DNA of 64,000 nucleotides from Euryodendron excelsum (Eukaryota > Streptophyta > Magnoliopsida > Ericales > Pentaphylacaceae), in NCBI GenBank assembly GCA_033060915.1, contig CM065381.1, positions 32,996,836-33,060,835 on the forward strand. The letters are read 5' to 3'. The notes beneath the pieces were generated by a model. That model had not been told where the DNA came from. It searched no databases and saw nothing but the letters and a program-made list of their open reading frames with translations. Shown here one piece after another: positions 11,710-22,416 of this stretch. The first letter of the stretch is position 1. Every line of letters begins with the position of its first letter. The position numbers and the translations under genes were made by a program.

Positions 11710-13220
11710 AAAGGGGGAAAAAAAAGTTCTAAAGAAAAAGAAGAGAAAATTATTTTTCTATTCACTTTCCTTTCATTTTTATTTTTATTAATTATTCTAT
11801 TATTTTATTTCTTTTTCTCTTTGGATTTCAAATAAGATAAAGTTATTTTACTTCCATTTTTAAAGGAAAAAAAATCACTTCCTGCATAACTTATCTCTCC
11901 CTTCCTTTCTCTTTCCTTTCCACAAGTTCCAAACAATTATGGATTTCCCAATGAGTAGTTTATTGAATAAAACATATTTTCTCAAATCCTATCCAATAAG
12001 AAGTACAAGATTATGCATCATTGGAGAAAAAAATTGAAAACAATTTTCCAACAAACTTTCGTGAAAATAAAACAACTAAAGTAAGTGTGATATTTGGAAT
12101 TTAGATTTGTAGTCCAAAAGTGACTTTTATTAACAAGTGAAATTTTGAAAGTTATCTAGTTCTAGGAAAAGTAAAATGAAGTGAAAGATATATATTTTGT
12201 TGGGATAGGAAAACGAGTAGGAAATGAATAGGTATTTGTCAAAAAAATTATTTATTTTTGTTTAGTTATGCATAAAATTAAAATTTATAAGAAACTCTAA
12301 TAATTCCAAGATCCCAATATAACCAAAAAGAAGCATGTCACATTAATAAAATAAAAAAATTGGGTCCTAAAATATCCAGACTGATAAATTGATTTCTTAG
12401 ATGTATTTCCAATCTCCTCACAAATCTAGTTTTAATGATAAAAAAAACTTCTATTATAATTTGTAAAAATTAGGTGAAATTTTCAATTGAGCGAAGCATG
12501 CCATACCAAAGAAGTGCTTTTATTTTTTATTTTTTTGGTAATCATAAGTATTTTGAGCTGCACAACAAACAGTATCAAACATTTTTACAGCAATGTCGTC
12601 TTCTTCTTCTTTTTGTCATAGGATATTCAGGTTTTCAATCGACTATTCCTTTGCAGGGTGATCATCCACATTAATCATATAAACCTCATGCGTTGTATGA
12701 ATAATGATTGACTATAAAAGAGAGTGATGAGGGATCGAACTTGAGATTCTATGCTTAAAATGTGGATAAGTCTACCAGTGGACAACCAATTGGGCCACTC
12801 GTCTTCCTTACATCCCTCTTAGTTGAGACGTTCCAGCATCACCTAAGGTTAGGTTGTTTGGGGTGGTTGTAAGTCTAATTTTTCTGTACCAAAAAAAAAA
12901 AAAAAAATCTAATTTTTTGTGAGGTTAGCCTCAATATGAAGACCCATATTTTATTATTTTGTTATAAAAACAAATTTCATATACGTTTGAATGGGTTATA
13001 AATTATCCCCAAGTCCAAGGACGCATATGCCCCATTAGGAAAAACGGATATATTATATGATAGGCTCCCTATTTAGTTGTTGTCTACTTTACATAAATTA
13101 AACATGTGTTATGGAGGTATCTTACCACTAGATTTAGAACCAAAATGTATTTGGAAAAGAGAAATTAATGGAATGGACTTGACATCAAAGACCTTTTCTG
13201 TTGTTTGGTACTAAATCGCA
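11710..13220. other. AT-rich spacer
   Basis: No gene is visible. Poly-A and poly-T runs occur (for example about 12888-12907), and a SINE-like relic lies at 12650-12810. Confidence 0.5.
12650..12810 (-). mobile_element. SINE-like relic with RNA polymerase III boxes
   Basis: On the minus strand TGGCCCAATTGG (12786-12797) fits the A box and GTTCGATCCC (12731-12740) fits the B box of a tRNA-type internal promoter, about 45 nt apart. The surrounding sequence cannot be folded by eye into a full cloverleaf, so a tRNA-derived SINE is more likely than a tRNA gene. Its ends are unclear. Confidence 0.45.
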
Positions 13221-13229
13221 TTTTATTAA

Positions 13230-15330
13230 AAGAAAATTGATTGCTGACAAATTTTGCCCTTGAATGTTATACCGAGTGGAAATTGAATTCTGTCCAAATC
13301 TGGCCATTTTGGAAGAAAAATTTTCAGGTCATTATTGCTCCACCATTTACATGGAATGATTCTTCAAGTATTAGGTCATATTTCTCACCTAACAAGTGAG
13401 AAACTCATGTCATATAAGTGGTAGAGTAAAAACACGTAGTGCTTTAAAAATACTGTATAATTTCTCTTTTATAAGATATTTGAAAATGGAATTTTATGTC
13501 GAGATCCAACTTCCTCTTGAAATTCCTTCATGCCAAACAATATAATCATTTCTTTTAGGGATCATTATAATTGATCCTCTTATAGTTTTAAAGAAAATCA
13601 AATGACTACTATGTGATTCAAAAGCGAATATATAACTCTAGTCTGATTTGAACTTATCTACAAAATGAATAAAACTATGACCTATTTGGTGAAATGACAA
13701 AACTATTCTTGCGAAGTACAATATTTTATTTTGACATTAACAAACAAAATTGTCTTTTTATTTTTCATTCCGGAGAGAGAAAATGATGAAAATATTCATG
13801 TGCCAAAATTACAGTTAATTCTACTAAGTTTCATTCATTTTAAAATTAAGTCCAAACCAAAAAAATTATGTATTTACTTTTAAATCACATGTAGATGATA
13901 TGATTTTCGCTTAAATTACAAGAAAGTAAAATATAATTATCCTCTATTTTATTAGTCAAATTCTATGAAACGGCTGCTATTGCTAGCACAGTAATGGTTA
14001 TACAATGCAAAGGACAGGGCTGCCCATTTTCTCTTTCAAAAATGCACAAAGTTGTGTTTGCTCCGCTAGATAAGGTGTCCGGATTGGACTACTAATCTCC
14101 CAGACCAGCCTTATCTTATATTTGGTTGCACAAATAAGGCTAGAGATAACCAATTTAAAGATGAGTGATTTTTTTTTTTTTTTAATCTAATATACACGAG
14201 ACTAAACGATCTTACGGAAGATGTGGATATGCAATAAGTAGACAAATTGGCCTCCAATTATGATCTTACGGAAGATGCGGATATGCAATAGGTACATAAA
14301 TTGGCCTCCAATCATGAATCTACAGTAGATTTATGATTAGAGGCCACTTTATAAATTCACAATTCGAGAGATTTGATAAATAAGAATTAATCATTGTAGC
14401 AATTGCTCCTTTTTTTATATTTTATTTGTGGGTTTGCTTAACATGTGCTCACATGTTAAGCATTATTTCTCTAATTGTACAAATTATAAAGTGTTTGAAA
14501 ATAAAATTTTGATAATATTTAACACTTCATACATCTAGACAATGAATTTATATGTTAATCTTTACCTTTTCTTTAACTAATATTATAATTTAAAACTAAG
14601 GCATGAGTGACGTGTAAAAATTAGTGCACAAACTTAACTCTCGATTTGAGAGTTTAAAGCAATTTTTTTTTTTTACTCTACGAACATTTAAATTGTAAAC
14701 TATTTCGACCTCCTACTATATTACGATCCTAAAACGCCGTCGTTAAACCATTAAACCCGGCACCTAACTTTTAACTAAAACAAAAAGGCTCATTAAAAAT
14801 ATTACATCGAAACATAACCGAGTTCCTGACCCAACAAACCAAGGATGTACTTCAAAGAAACCGTTTGTTAGCAGGGGTTGGACCAGACATCGCCATCCCA
14901 AGGCCCCACCACCACCACCACCACCCACAACTGCACTAGGAATCGTACCTCACTCTCATGTAAAAGAACGGACACCAAACTTTCTGCGAGAATTAATCAC
15001 CAAAATGATCACCCAAGTGAGCTCGACCACGTTTCGACTGTTTATTGGACCCAACCTCTAAAGTCGGAAAGAATTAGAGACATATATTCACACAACGAAG
15101 CCTATCACCGACCAACACGTCAAACGTGCCGCCATCACCTGCCCCACATAATCACAACTCAGTTACAGAATCGTCCCGAGAACTGTCCGCGCAATAGTGC
15201 AACCTAACAGCCCGCTCTGGCTCTCATCTCCTCCCTCACTTTATTTTTACTGCGTAGGGGCCACCACTCACGAGAGTTAACACGCACCCACAGGCTCCCC
15301 CTCCCTCCCCCCGGCCCAGAAAAAAAATTG
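13230..15330. repeat. Upstream part of the SPL tandem duplication, copy A
   Basis: Blocks here recur upstream of the dead SPL copy: 'attctgtccaaatc' (13290 and 19124), 'cttcatgccaaacaat' (13526 and 19257), 'gagctcgacca' (15018 and 20014), 'acagaatcgtc' (15165 and 20234), and the 'gggccac..ctcacgaga' block (15258 and 20661). The duplication therefore includes more than 3 kb of upstream DNA. A small 53-bp direct repeat lies at 14209-14315. Confidence 0.65.
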
Positions 15331-15339
15331 GACTTTGTG

Positions 15340-16440
15340 GAAAGAAAAAAAAAAAAAAAAGAGAGAATGTTAGCTACAGTGGCTCACTCTTCACTCGATA
15401 AAATTCAATTCGCGTGTAAAGATGGATATCACGTTAGTTGAATTCCATAGATTGATGTGATACATATTAGTTGGTAATTAACTTACTTCTAATTGTGGGT
15501 AGTAATTTTTTTTAAAAAAAGTGAGAAACAGAAATTATAAGGACAATTACAATTACAATAATTAAAAAAATTATAAGAAAACTTATGTCTAGTTTGTAAA
15601 GAAAAATAAAAGGAAACTGTATTTTGTCATGGTTCGAGTTTAAAGTTTTTAATAATTGTCTAGATTGTGTTTTGTAAACTGGTTATCAAAATTATTTTTG
15701 CCTTTTGAATCCCATTTTTAGAAGATTTTTTTTTTGTTTTTGGAACAACACAAATTTAGGAACCAAAAAATGTTTTAAATTCCAAGTTTTCGAAACCTGT
15801 TTTCCAATGAAAATGAGTGTGTTTTTCGAAGTTATATATTCTTTTGTATTTGGAAACATGAAAAATGAAAAGTTTTTTTTTGTTTCAAAAAATATGAAAA
15901 ATAAAAGTAATGTCAAAGGGTTTACTTTTCCTTGTTTCAAACTCAAAAGAAAAAAGAAAGAAAATAATAGGATAACTTTTAAAAAGAAAAGATGAATGAA
16001 ACTAAAAATAAAAAAAAACGTGGGAAGAAAAACCATTTTTTATTTTTGTTTGTAATTTTTCCCTTTCTTATTCAATTTTTAAAAGTACGAGCCCCCACCT
16101 AAACAGAAGAAGCCATACCTACGAGAAAATGAGAAATGTCATATTTCTTTAATATTATATTTAGAACTTGAATTTATAAAAAAAAATTAAAAATAAGTGA
16201 GAGAAAATAGAACGAAATAAATAAATATTTTTTTTCTCTTTTTTCTCATTTTTTATTTTTATTTTTCTTTTTTATCACTAAATTTTTGATCCAAGCCTAA
16301 AGAAATCAGAATTACCTTTAAAATAATCAAATAATTTATCCTCAAATTAAGAACCAAACAAAGAGATTAAGAAAAACTATTAATTTTCCTTAAATTCCAA
16401 ACAAGCTGTTTCCCTTTTTTTTCGTCTCTCTCTATCTCTC
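15340..16440. other. AT-rich upstream region of the SPL gene
   Basis: Poly-A and poly-T rich DNA with mirrored tracts. Open frames on both strands at 15690-16036 come from A/T bias and have no domain. The stretch next to the promoter (about 16420-16446) is CT-rich. Confidence 0.5.
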
Positions 16441-16448
16441 TCTCTCTA

Positions 16449-16457
16449 TATATAAAA
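16449..16457 (+). promoter_or_regulatory. TATA box of the SPL gene
   Basis: TATATAAAA follows a CT-rich stretch (16420-16446), a common plant core-promoter layout. It lies about 230 bp upstream of the coding start, leaving room for a 5' UTR of roughly 200 nt. Confidence 0.55.
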
Positions 16458-16549
16458 GGTTCCCCACGTAAACATATGCACACTCATTTGTTTTTAGCAT
16501 TCTTCACCTATCTATGTATATACATATGCAAACAAACACACAAAAAAAA

Positions 16550-16726
16550 ATGGAGGTTGTGGTCCTCACACATCCCTCTCTAGCTTTTCACCTTTTCCTC
16601 TCAAAATTCCCATCCTCCCACCACCCAATATCTCCCATTCTTCACCCCCTCTGTTGGGTTATTAATTCACTGTTTTCTTTCGATCCATGGAAGGTGGGAG
16701 TGGTAGCAGAGGGGAAGTGCAGCTAA
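16550..16726 (+). CDS. Upstream ORF overlapping the SPL start codon
   Basis: An ATG at 16550 in good context (A at -3, G at +4) opens a 58-codon frame. It ends at 16726, 40 nt past the SPL start at 16687 and in a different frame. An in-frame ATG at 16514 would lengthen it to 70 codons. If the transcript begins near 16480, as the TATA box suggests, ribosomes would meet this ORF first. The peptide shows no recognised domain. It is more likely regulatory than a protein gene. Confidence 0.4.
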   Translation: MEVVVLTHPSLAFHLFLSKFPSSHHPISPILHPLCWVINSLFSFDPWKVGVVAEGKCS

Positions 16727-18377
16727 AGGCCATGATGAAGGACAAGGTGAAGAAGGAGGCCATGGATGGGGGCGGTGCAGACAACGACGAGGACTTGGTT
16801 AATCCTTCCGAGGACGATAAGAGGAAGACAGCCGGCGGCGGCACTGGTGGTGGCTCTGGAAAGAAAGGGTACAATTCCGGTGGAGGGAGTTCGATGCGGG
16901 TTTGTCAGGCTGAGAAGTGTACGGCTGATCTGACTGATGCCAAGCAGTATCATCGGCGGCATAGGGTCTGTGAGCACCATTCCAAGGCGCAGGTTGTGGT
17001 GGTTGCCGGAATCCGGCAGAGGTTTTGTCAACAATGTAGCAGGTTGGGAAACCCTTAATGTCTTTCTCTCTTGTTTTTCTGTGCTTGGATTGATCAAATT
17101 TAATTTCATTGTGACTTTGAAGGTTGAAGGTTGAAGGTTTGGTATTGTAGACTTTGTAGTTGACTACTATTCACCATTCAGTTAAGTGTCGCACAAGGGG
17201 TCTGAAAGTTTACTTGATTGATCTAGTTGATGAGTGACCACCCTGTTTAACTAGGTTCCATTTCTCTTTTCGATTTCGGTTTTTTATATTTTCAAAACCA
17301 AAAAAATTGAGAACTACTTGTTTTCTTGTTCTCGTAAAAAAAAAAAAAAAAGACTATTTAAAATTCCATCATTTTTATGCAATTCCGAAAACTCAAGAAG
17401 GTGCCTTTCCTGGTTCCTAAAACTTAGGTATTTACTAAAAAATTTCTTGAAAACAAGTTGTGAAAGCCAAATTTTCGAATGCAGTCTCGGCAAAAATAGT
17501 TTCTGAAACAAACTTAAGCAAAGGTGACATTACCGAAAGACAGTGAGTAATTCTGTTGCATACAGAGCAATATACAAGACTAAAAGAAGGTACCCTCTGA
17601 ATTGCTAGGCTGTGTTCAAACTGCAGTTGTTGATGAATGTGGTGCATCCTGCCTCTTTCCTAAAACAGGATCTGTGGCTTTGTCTGATCTAGTCATATGA
17701 TGGCTTGGATTTTGCTTCCATGTGATCTCAATTCAAGTTGAAATTTGTTAGTATAATCCACCAGCTTCTGTTTATATAATTTGCATAATATCAGTCCTCT
17801 TTGTTTGCTCCTCTGTTTGTTTCCTAGGAAAATAAATAACGTCATAGTCTTCGCGTGCACACGCATGCTTCAATATTGTATAAGAAAATCTGCACAAGGG
17901 TAAGCTTGTGGTATAAACGATGCAAAGGTGTCTAACTTGTGTGTATTTTAAAAATATTCTGTTTGTTTAAAGGCAACTCCAGTTGTTTCAAAGTTGTATT
18001 TTGAATTTTTTTTATCAAGGTGATTCCAACTGACTCACACAATTAGGTGGACTTTCAGCACATGTGATCCAAAATCAATTTGGAATTTTCTACCATATTT
18101 GGCCTTCTTCGGGTTGCTTTCATTGGGTGGCGGCTTAAGACGGGATCAACCATTTTTGGTATTAGATAATACTATTTATTCATAAACTCTCTCTTACTTA
18201 CTCGCACCATGCGCTGTGTATATTATAATGAATTTTGTCTTGTGGGCCCAAGAACAGAGGTGTTTATTCTGTCTTTGCTCCGGCCTCCTTCTACCTTTGT
18301 CCATATGGTAGTTTATTAATTATCATGTTCCCTCTTCTTGTATTTGTAGTCAATGAAAAACAAAGTAACGCGGCTTC

Positions 18378-18408
<31 letters not shown>

Positions 18409-18684
18409 ATTTCTCTAATTTGCATTCTCAATTTTGGAACAATGTGATGTAGATTCCATGAGCTATCAGAGTTTGATGAAGCCAAAAGAAGTTGCCGGAG
18501 GCGGTTGGCCGGACACAACGAGCGTCGTAGGAAGAGCGCGGCCGATACTCAGGCAGAAGGCTCGAGCCGGAAGGGAACAGGCACTCAGTTGAAGGATATT
18601 GTTTGTGGGCAGGTTGATGATAGGGGAAGGATTCAAATAACCATCCAAGAAAATGCCACTTACAAACATTTCCAGATCAGATGA
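16687..18684 (+). CDS. SPL (SBP-box) transcription factor, small SPL3/4/5 type
   Basis: Two exons, 16687-17042 and 18453-18684, separated by a GT-AG intron, encode about 195 residues. The N-terminal 70 residues are acidic and Gly-rich. The SBP domain (about residues 72-147) has both zinc sites: first VCQAEKC...CEHH, second CQQCSRFH...C. The basic nuclear-localisation stretch ([17 protein letters not shown]) overlaps its end. The intron interrupts the Arg codon of CSR|FH, the usual SBP-domain splice position. Known SPL proteins bind GTAC cores in promoters and drive the juvenile-to-adult change and flowering; the short form with a miR156 site in the 3' UTR is typical of the SPL3/4/5 clade. At 195 residues it is somewhat longer than Arabidopsis SPL3-5. 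The start is the first in-frame ATG after an in-frame stop. A dead tandem copy lies downstream. Confidence 0.93.
17043..18452 (+). other. SPL intron (1410 bp)
   Basis: Begins GTTGGG after AGCAG and ends TGATGTAG. The first 130 bp are conserved in the dead copy (phrase 'ggtattgtagactttgtag' at 17140 and 42404). Positions about 17280-17520 are an A/T-rich stretch with inverted motifs that resembles a small insertion and is not seen in the dead copy. Confidence 0.85.
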
Positions 18685-18721
18685 AGGCTCTAATTAGCTG
18701 TTTGTATTCTCTGAAGCAGGC

Positions 18722-18741
18722 ATGCTCTCTCTCTTCTGTCA
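18722..18741 (+). promoter_or_regulatory. miR156/157 target site in the SPL 3' UTR
   Basis: ATGCTCTCTCTCTTCTGTCA lies 38 nt after the stop codon. It pairs with the known miR156 sequence except at the two positions facing miRNA nucleotides 14 and 20; a mismatch at position 14 is usual in SPL sites. Cleavage or translational repression by miR156 is the expected control. Confidence 0.9.
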
Positions 18742-19110
18742 TCCAAATGCTTTTCCTTGTGTTTGGTGGAGGTTAAATATATATATATATATATACAACT
18801 TATGTATCATATATGTTGAAGAATAACATTCCATGGTCTTGAGGTATGCAGTAGTTGTGGCAAAGATTTATGTAGAGACTATGATTTATATATATGTACT
18901 GCTGATCAACATATATGATGGATGGAGCTTTTGTATATTCTGCAAGATTAGGTTCATTCCACCTACTTCCTGGGGCCCTGTTATGTTTGTTTAACTTCTT
19001 ATATATCTAACAAAGTTCGATTTATGAAGAAGAGAAAAAGGATGCTACCTCAAACTTGATAAAATATGCTGTGCTATCACATAAAATAAATAAAATAGCA
19101 TATGATCAAG
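18742..19110 (+). other. Rest of the SPL 3' UTR and spacer
   Basis: Contains a (TA)n run (about 18778-18796). The phrase 'catatatgttgaagaataacattccatggtct' (18808-18839) is conserved after the dead copy (43539-43570), showing that the duplication extends past the 3' UTR. The end of the transcript is not clear. Confidence 0.5.
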
Positions 19111-20780
19111 ATTAAAATTTAATTCTGTCCAAATCCGGCCATTTTGAAAGAATTTCAAATTGGGATTCTAAATAATATGCTTCCGAATTAAAAAAAATAA
19201 AAAACCAAAAAGAAGGGATTCTAATGTATCATGATCAAACTTACTTTTGAAATTTCTTCATGCCAAACAATGCAAATTCATATATTTTATTTTAGCAAAA
19301 TTCTCTATTGTCAGGTAGAGTACAGTAACTTAGTGCATCAAAGGAGTTATACAGTGCCCCAGTAACAGGGCTGCCCATTCTTCCCTTCCAAACGCATTAG
19401 GCTTTTTTTGGATATCCTTTTTTTTACTGGTTTTTTTATTTACCTTCTGGATTTTTTACCAACTCTTAGTGGGTTTTTTTTAACCAGCTTTTACGCTAAA
19501 AACTAGTAAAAAATATTAAATGTAGAAGTCCACAAAAACTGTAGCCAAAAAAAGCTCAAGTTCTTTATCTAATGAAACGGAAAATGGTCCACTAGTCAAA
19601 TGACATTGAGTTCTTATTGTATGGTGTGATTGTAATAAAAATTTTAACATTGACATTAAGTTTTTGTATGAATGTATAAACATTATATGACCGTCACTTA
19701 GGGAGTCACAATGGGCTCGATGGCCCGTTGAAGCCCAACCTGACCTGCAATATATTATATATTTTAAATATATGTAAATTTTATGTTATTGAAAAAAAAT
19801 TTAGAGAAAAAAATTATTTGTTAAAAAAAATTTGTGTTAAATGGACAAATTTATAACTGTAATTTTGTAATTGAGCAAACTTAAAATTTTATTTTAGGTT
19901 TGATAAAAATTATTCCTAGCATAGACCCAATTCGTCTAGACTAATACTCACTCCTACCCTCACTTGAGATGTTAAAGAAAGGATCAAACTTTCACACAGA
20001 ATTGATCGCAAATGAGCTCGACCAAGAACTTGTTTGGAGTTGCATTCTCCTACTTTCAAAAACAGAAAAACCAACTAAACTTGACCACGCTTCGTTGCAC
20101 CCAAACAATAAAGTAGGAAAAAAAAAAAAAAAAACCATGGTACTTTGACGTTTGACCAACCCCCAACGAAAATCACCGCCAAACACGTCACCGGAGCTGC
20201 CGTCAGCTTACCCCACTTGATCCCAACCCAACTACAGAATCGTCTCCTTCACGAACTGTCGGCGCAACCGTTCAATCTAACAACTTAATAAGGCTAACAG
20301 GTAAGTATCTCCAATACTACCACTTGCATAGTTAAAATATAATTTCTATTTTAACTAATTATTTTTTAATATATTAATAATGCTTCTTATTTTAATTAGT
20401 CACTTATTTAAACTACTTATTTTTTAGTACACATACTTCAAGAAAAAAAAAGAAGAGAAAATTGAATAAAAAACTAATATAGAGTTGAATAGTAACTCTA
20501 TGTATTTAAAGAGTTAAAATAATATTAATTATTTTAGTTAGTGAAATAATAAACCTGTTAAAGATATATTTTAAATGTTTAACTAGTTAAAATAATTAAT
20601 TTGAACACCTGGAGATCCTCTTAACACCTCCTCAGGTCCTGACTTTAGTTTGACAGCCTAAGGGCCACAGCTCACGAGAACTAAAACACACGCATAGTCG
20701 TCTCCCCCCCAATAAAGATTCCCTTTTCTTTATTTTCTCTCGCTAAAAGCTTCTGCACATAAACACTTGCAACCTAAACA
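19111..20780. repeat. Upstream part of the SPL tandem duplication, copy B
   Basis: Diverged copy of 13230-15330 (shared blocks listed there). About 340 bp at 20290-20630 have no counterpart in copy A and look like a separate insertion. No start codon equivalent to the SPL ATG survives near 20780. Confidence 0.6.
20290..20630. mobile_element. Possible MITE in copy B
   Basis: An AT-rich block absent from copy A. Its ends carry related inverted motifs ('atctcca' near 20306 and 'tggagat' near 20611) flanked by 'taaca'. The ends and superfamily are uncertain. Confidence 0.35.
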
Positions 20781-21079
20781 GACACTGGTGGTGGTGGTGG
20801 AGGAGGAGGAGGTAGATTGGGGTTTGTCAAGCTGAGAATAGCACGGCTGATCTGACTGATGACATGACATGAAAGTATCATAGGCGGCATAAGGCCTGTG
20901 GCTGTGAGCACCGTGATAAGGCGCAGGTGGTTGTGATGGTTGCCGGAATTCGGCAGAGGTTTAATTTGTCAGTAATGTAGCAGGTTGGGAAACTCTCTCC
21001 ATGACTTTCTTTGTTGTTACTTTTCTTTGGTATTTTGTGTTCATTAATGTTTTGTGCTTCGATTGATTAGCTTTCCCAG
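20781..21079 (+). pseudogene. Dead SPL copy, 5' part (exon 1 relic)
   Basis: The SBP exon 1 sequence is recognisable from about 20810 to 20983, followed by intron sequence. The reading frame is destroyed by small duplications ('gatgacatgacatg', 'gcctgtggctgtg') and an insertion ('ttaattt' within the CQQC region), and the N-terminal coding part is lost. The splice donor context AGCAG|GTTGGG is intact. A Gypsy insertion starts at 21080 and separates this part from the rest at 42163-43475. Confidence 0.88.
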
Positions 21080-21641
21080 TGATGATGCAGTGAATTTATA
21101 CGACATTCCTGACCTTCGACGCAAACGATTAAGATGATGAATCTTCTCGCTTGATACACCGGTATAGTGCCTGCTAAAAACACTTCGATACTAAAGTTAA
21201 GCTAAAGATAAATGGGTAGAGTAACAATGCTTAAGAATTCATGTGTTTTCGTACCTCTATTGGAGATGATGATAGCCCTTTTTATAAAAATGTTGGCAAG
21301 GAGTGTGAATCAGATTGTGGGTACATTAATAGGAGAGCTAATCGTGCCCTTAAATTGGCACCAGGGATCGTGGGAAACTGTTATGCCCTCACGTTGGGCT
21401 TTATGAACTATGCCCCCAGTCGTGGACAAAATTGTCCTAATCATGGGATCGTGGGAGCTGATCTTCAGGCGAGAATCTCAGTGTGCCTTGATGATAGTGC
21501 TTGGTGCTGGAGCTCTGCCCCTCCAGGTCTGTTAGCAGACCTTGTCAAGGAGGTAGCTCAAGGGCATTGGTCTAGGGACATAGCTTGGGCTTACCTGGTC
21601 TGTCCAGTGGGGGCAGACCAGCTACACTTGTCGTATTATCA
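21080..21641 (-). repeat. 3' LTR of the Tat element
   Basis: 562 bp, TGATGATGC...GTATTATCA. Its last 75 bp recur at 42083-42157. A TATA-like TATAAAAAGG on the minus strand (21278-21287) agrees with the element orientation. Open frames across it are not genes. Confidence 0.75.
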
Positions 21642-22416
21642 GAAGCCCCTAATTCCCTTGGCTGCCCGGGCCTGCCGGTGGGAATTTCAAAGAGCCGCGG
21701 GGCGCCACTCCCGAGGTGCATTTATGGCGCTGTAAATTGTCATGATTACTATGCCTGCCGAATTGACATGACCTTTGGTGTTTATGCTACTTCACCTAGT
21801 GGGGTTAGCCCCCGTATATTGATGGGACGTTGTCATTGCTGGCCGTTTGATCTAGGAGCCGTGGGTAGATCTATGCCGTTGATTTTGAAAAAAAGAGGGC
21901 CTATAAGGCCTTGGCGATTCGCCAAAGAGCCCTCCGTTTTGCACATCTTTTTCGAGTTATCAAGCGAGTGGTTTCTCTCACCTTCTTCTGCCCTTCTTCC
22001 GCCATTGTTGATTGCTCGAAGTAACTCCAAACCCTCCCCTTAAGTTTCATACTCATCAAGGTACTTTGGGGGTATGGGTTTATGTTCTGGCTTCTACAAA
22101 AATCCATCTAGTACTACGAGTGGAGAGCCAGGGCTTTGTACCCCCTAGGGTTTATAGGCAACCCTTCCTTTGTCGAGTCTGTGTATTGGGGCGTTTTAGA
22201 GGCCTCCAAGTCCACTTTCGAGATCCTACGTGAAATAGAGGATCCTAGGATCATGAACTCACACCCAATCATCCTATCATCCGGTTCTGAGTGCACTGCC
22301 TCAATGGATTTGGATAAGGTTAGACCAAAAGAGGCTTCGAGTGCCTCTGCAAACTACTCTGGGGCAGACATTGAGGATGTTACCTAAGAGGTGAGGCCAA
22401 GAGGGCAAGGAGCCCT
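21642..22416 (-). other. Region between the Tat 3' LTR and the antisense gene
   Basis: No conserved domain. On the plus strand it would hold the promoter and 5' end of the antisense gene. 'ggcctataagg' near 21898 is a possible TATA box. An open frame ending at 22387 may belong to the antisense gene, in a shifted frame. Confidence 0.4.

Noticed and set aside
12731..12797. Functional tRNA gene
   Set aside because: Only A- and B-box-like motifs are present; no acceptor stem or full cloverleaf could be drawn.
15692..16036. Overlapping open frames on both strands upstream of SPL
   Set aside because: A/T-biased low-complexity sequence gives Phe/Lys-rich frames on both strands; no start context or homology.
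21212..22043. Three overlapping plus-strand open frames of 64-164 codons as genes
   Set aside because: They lie across the Tat LTR and its edge, have no domain and read through the LTR border.
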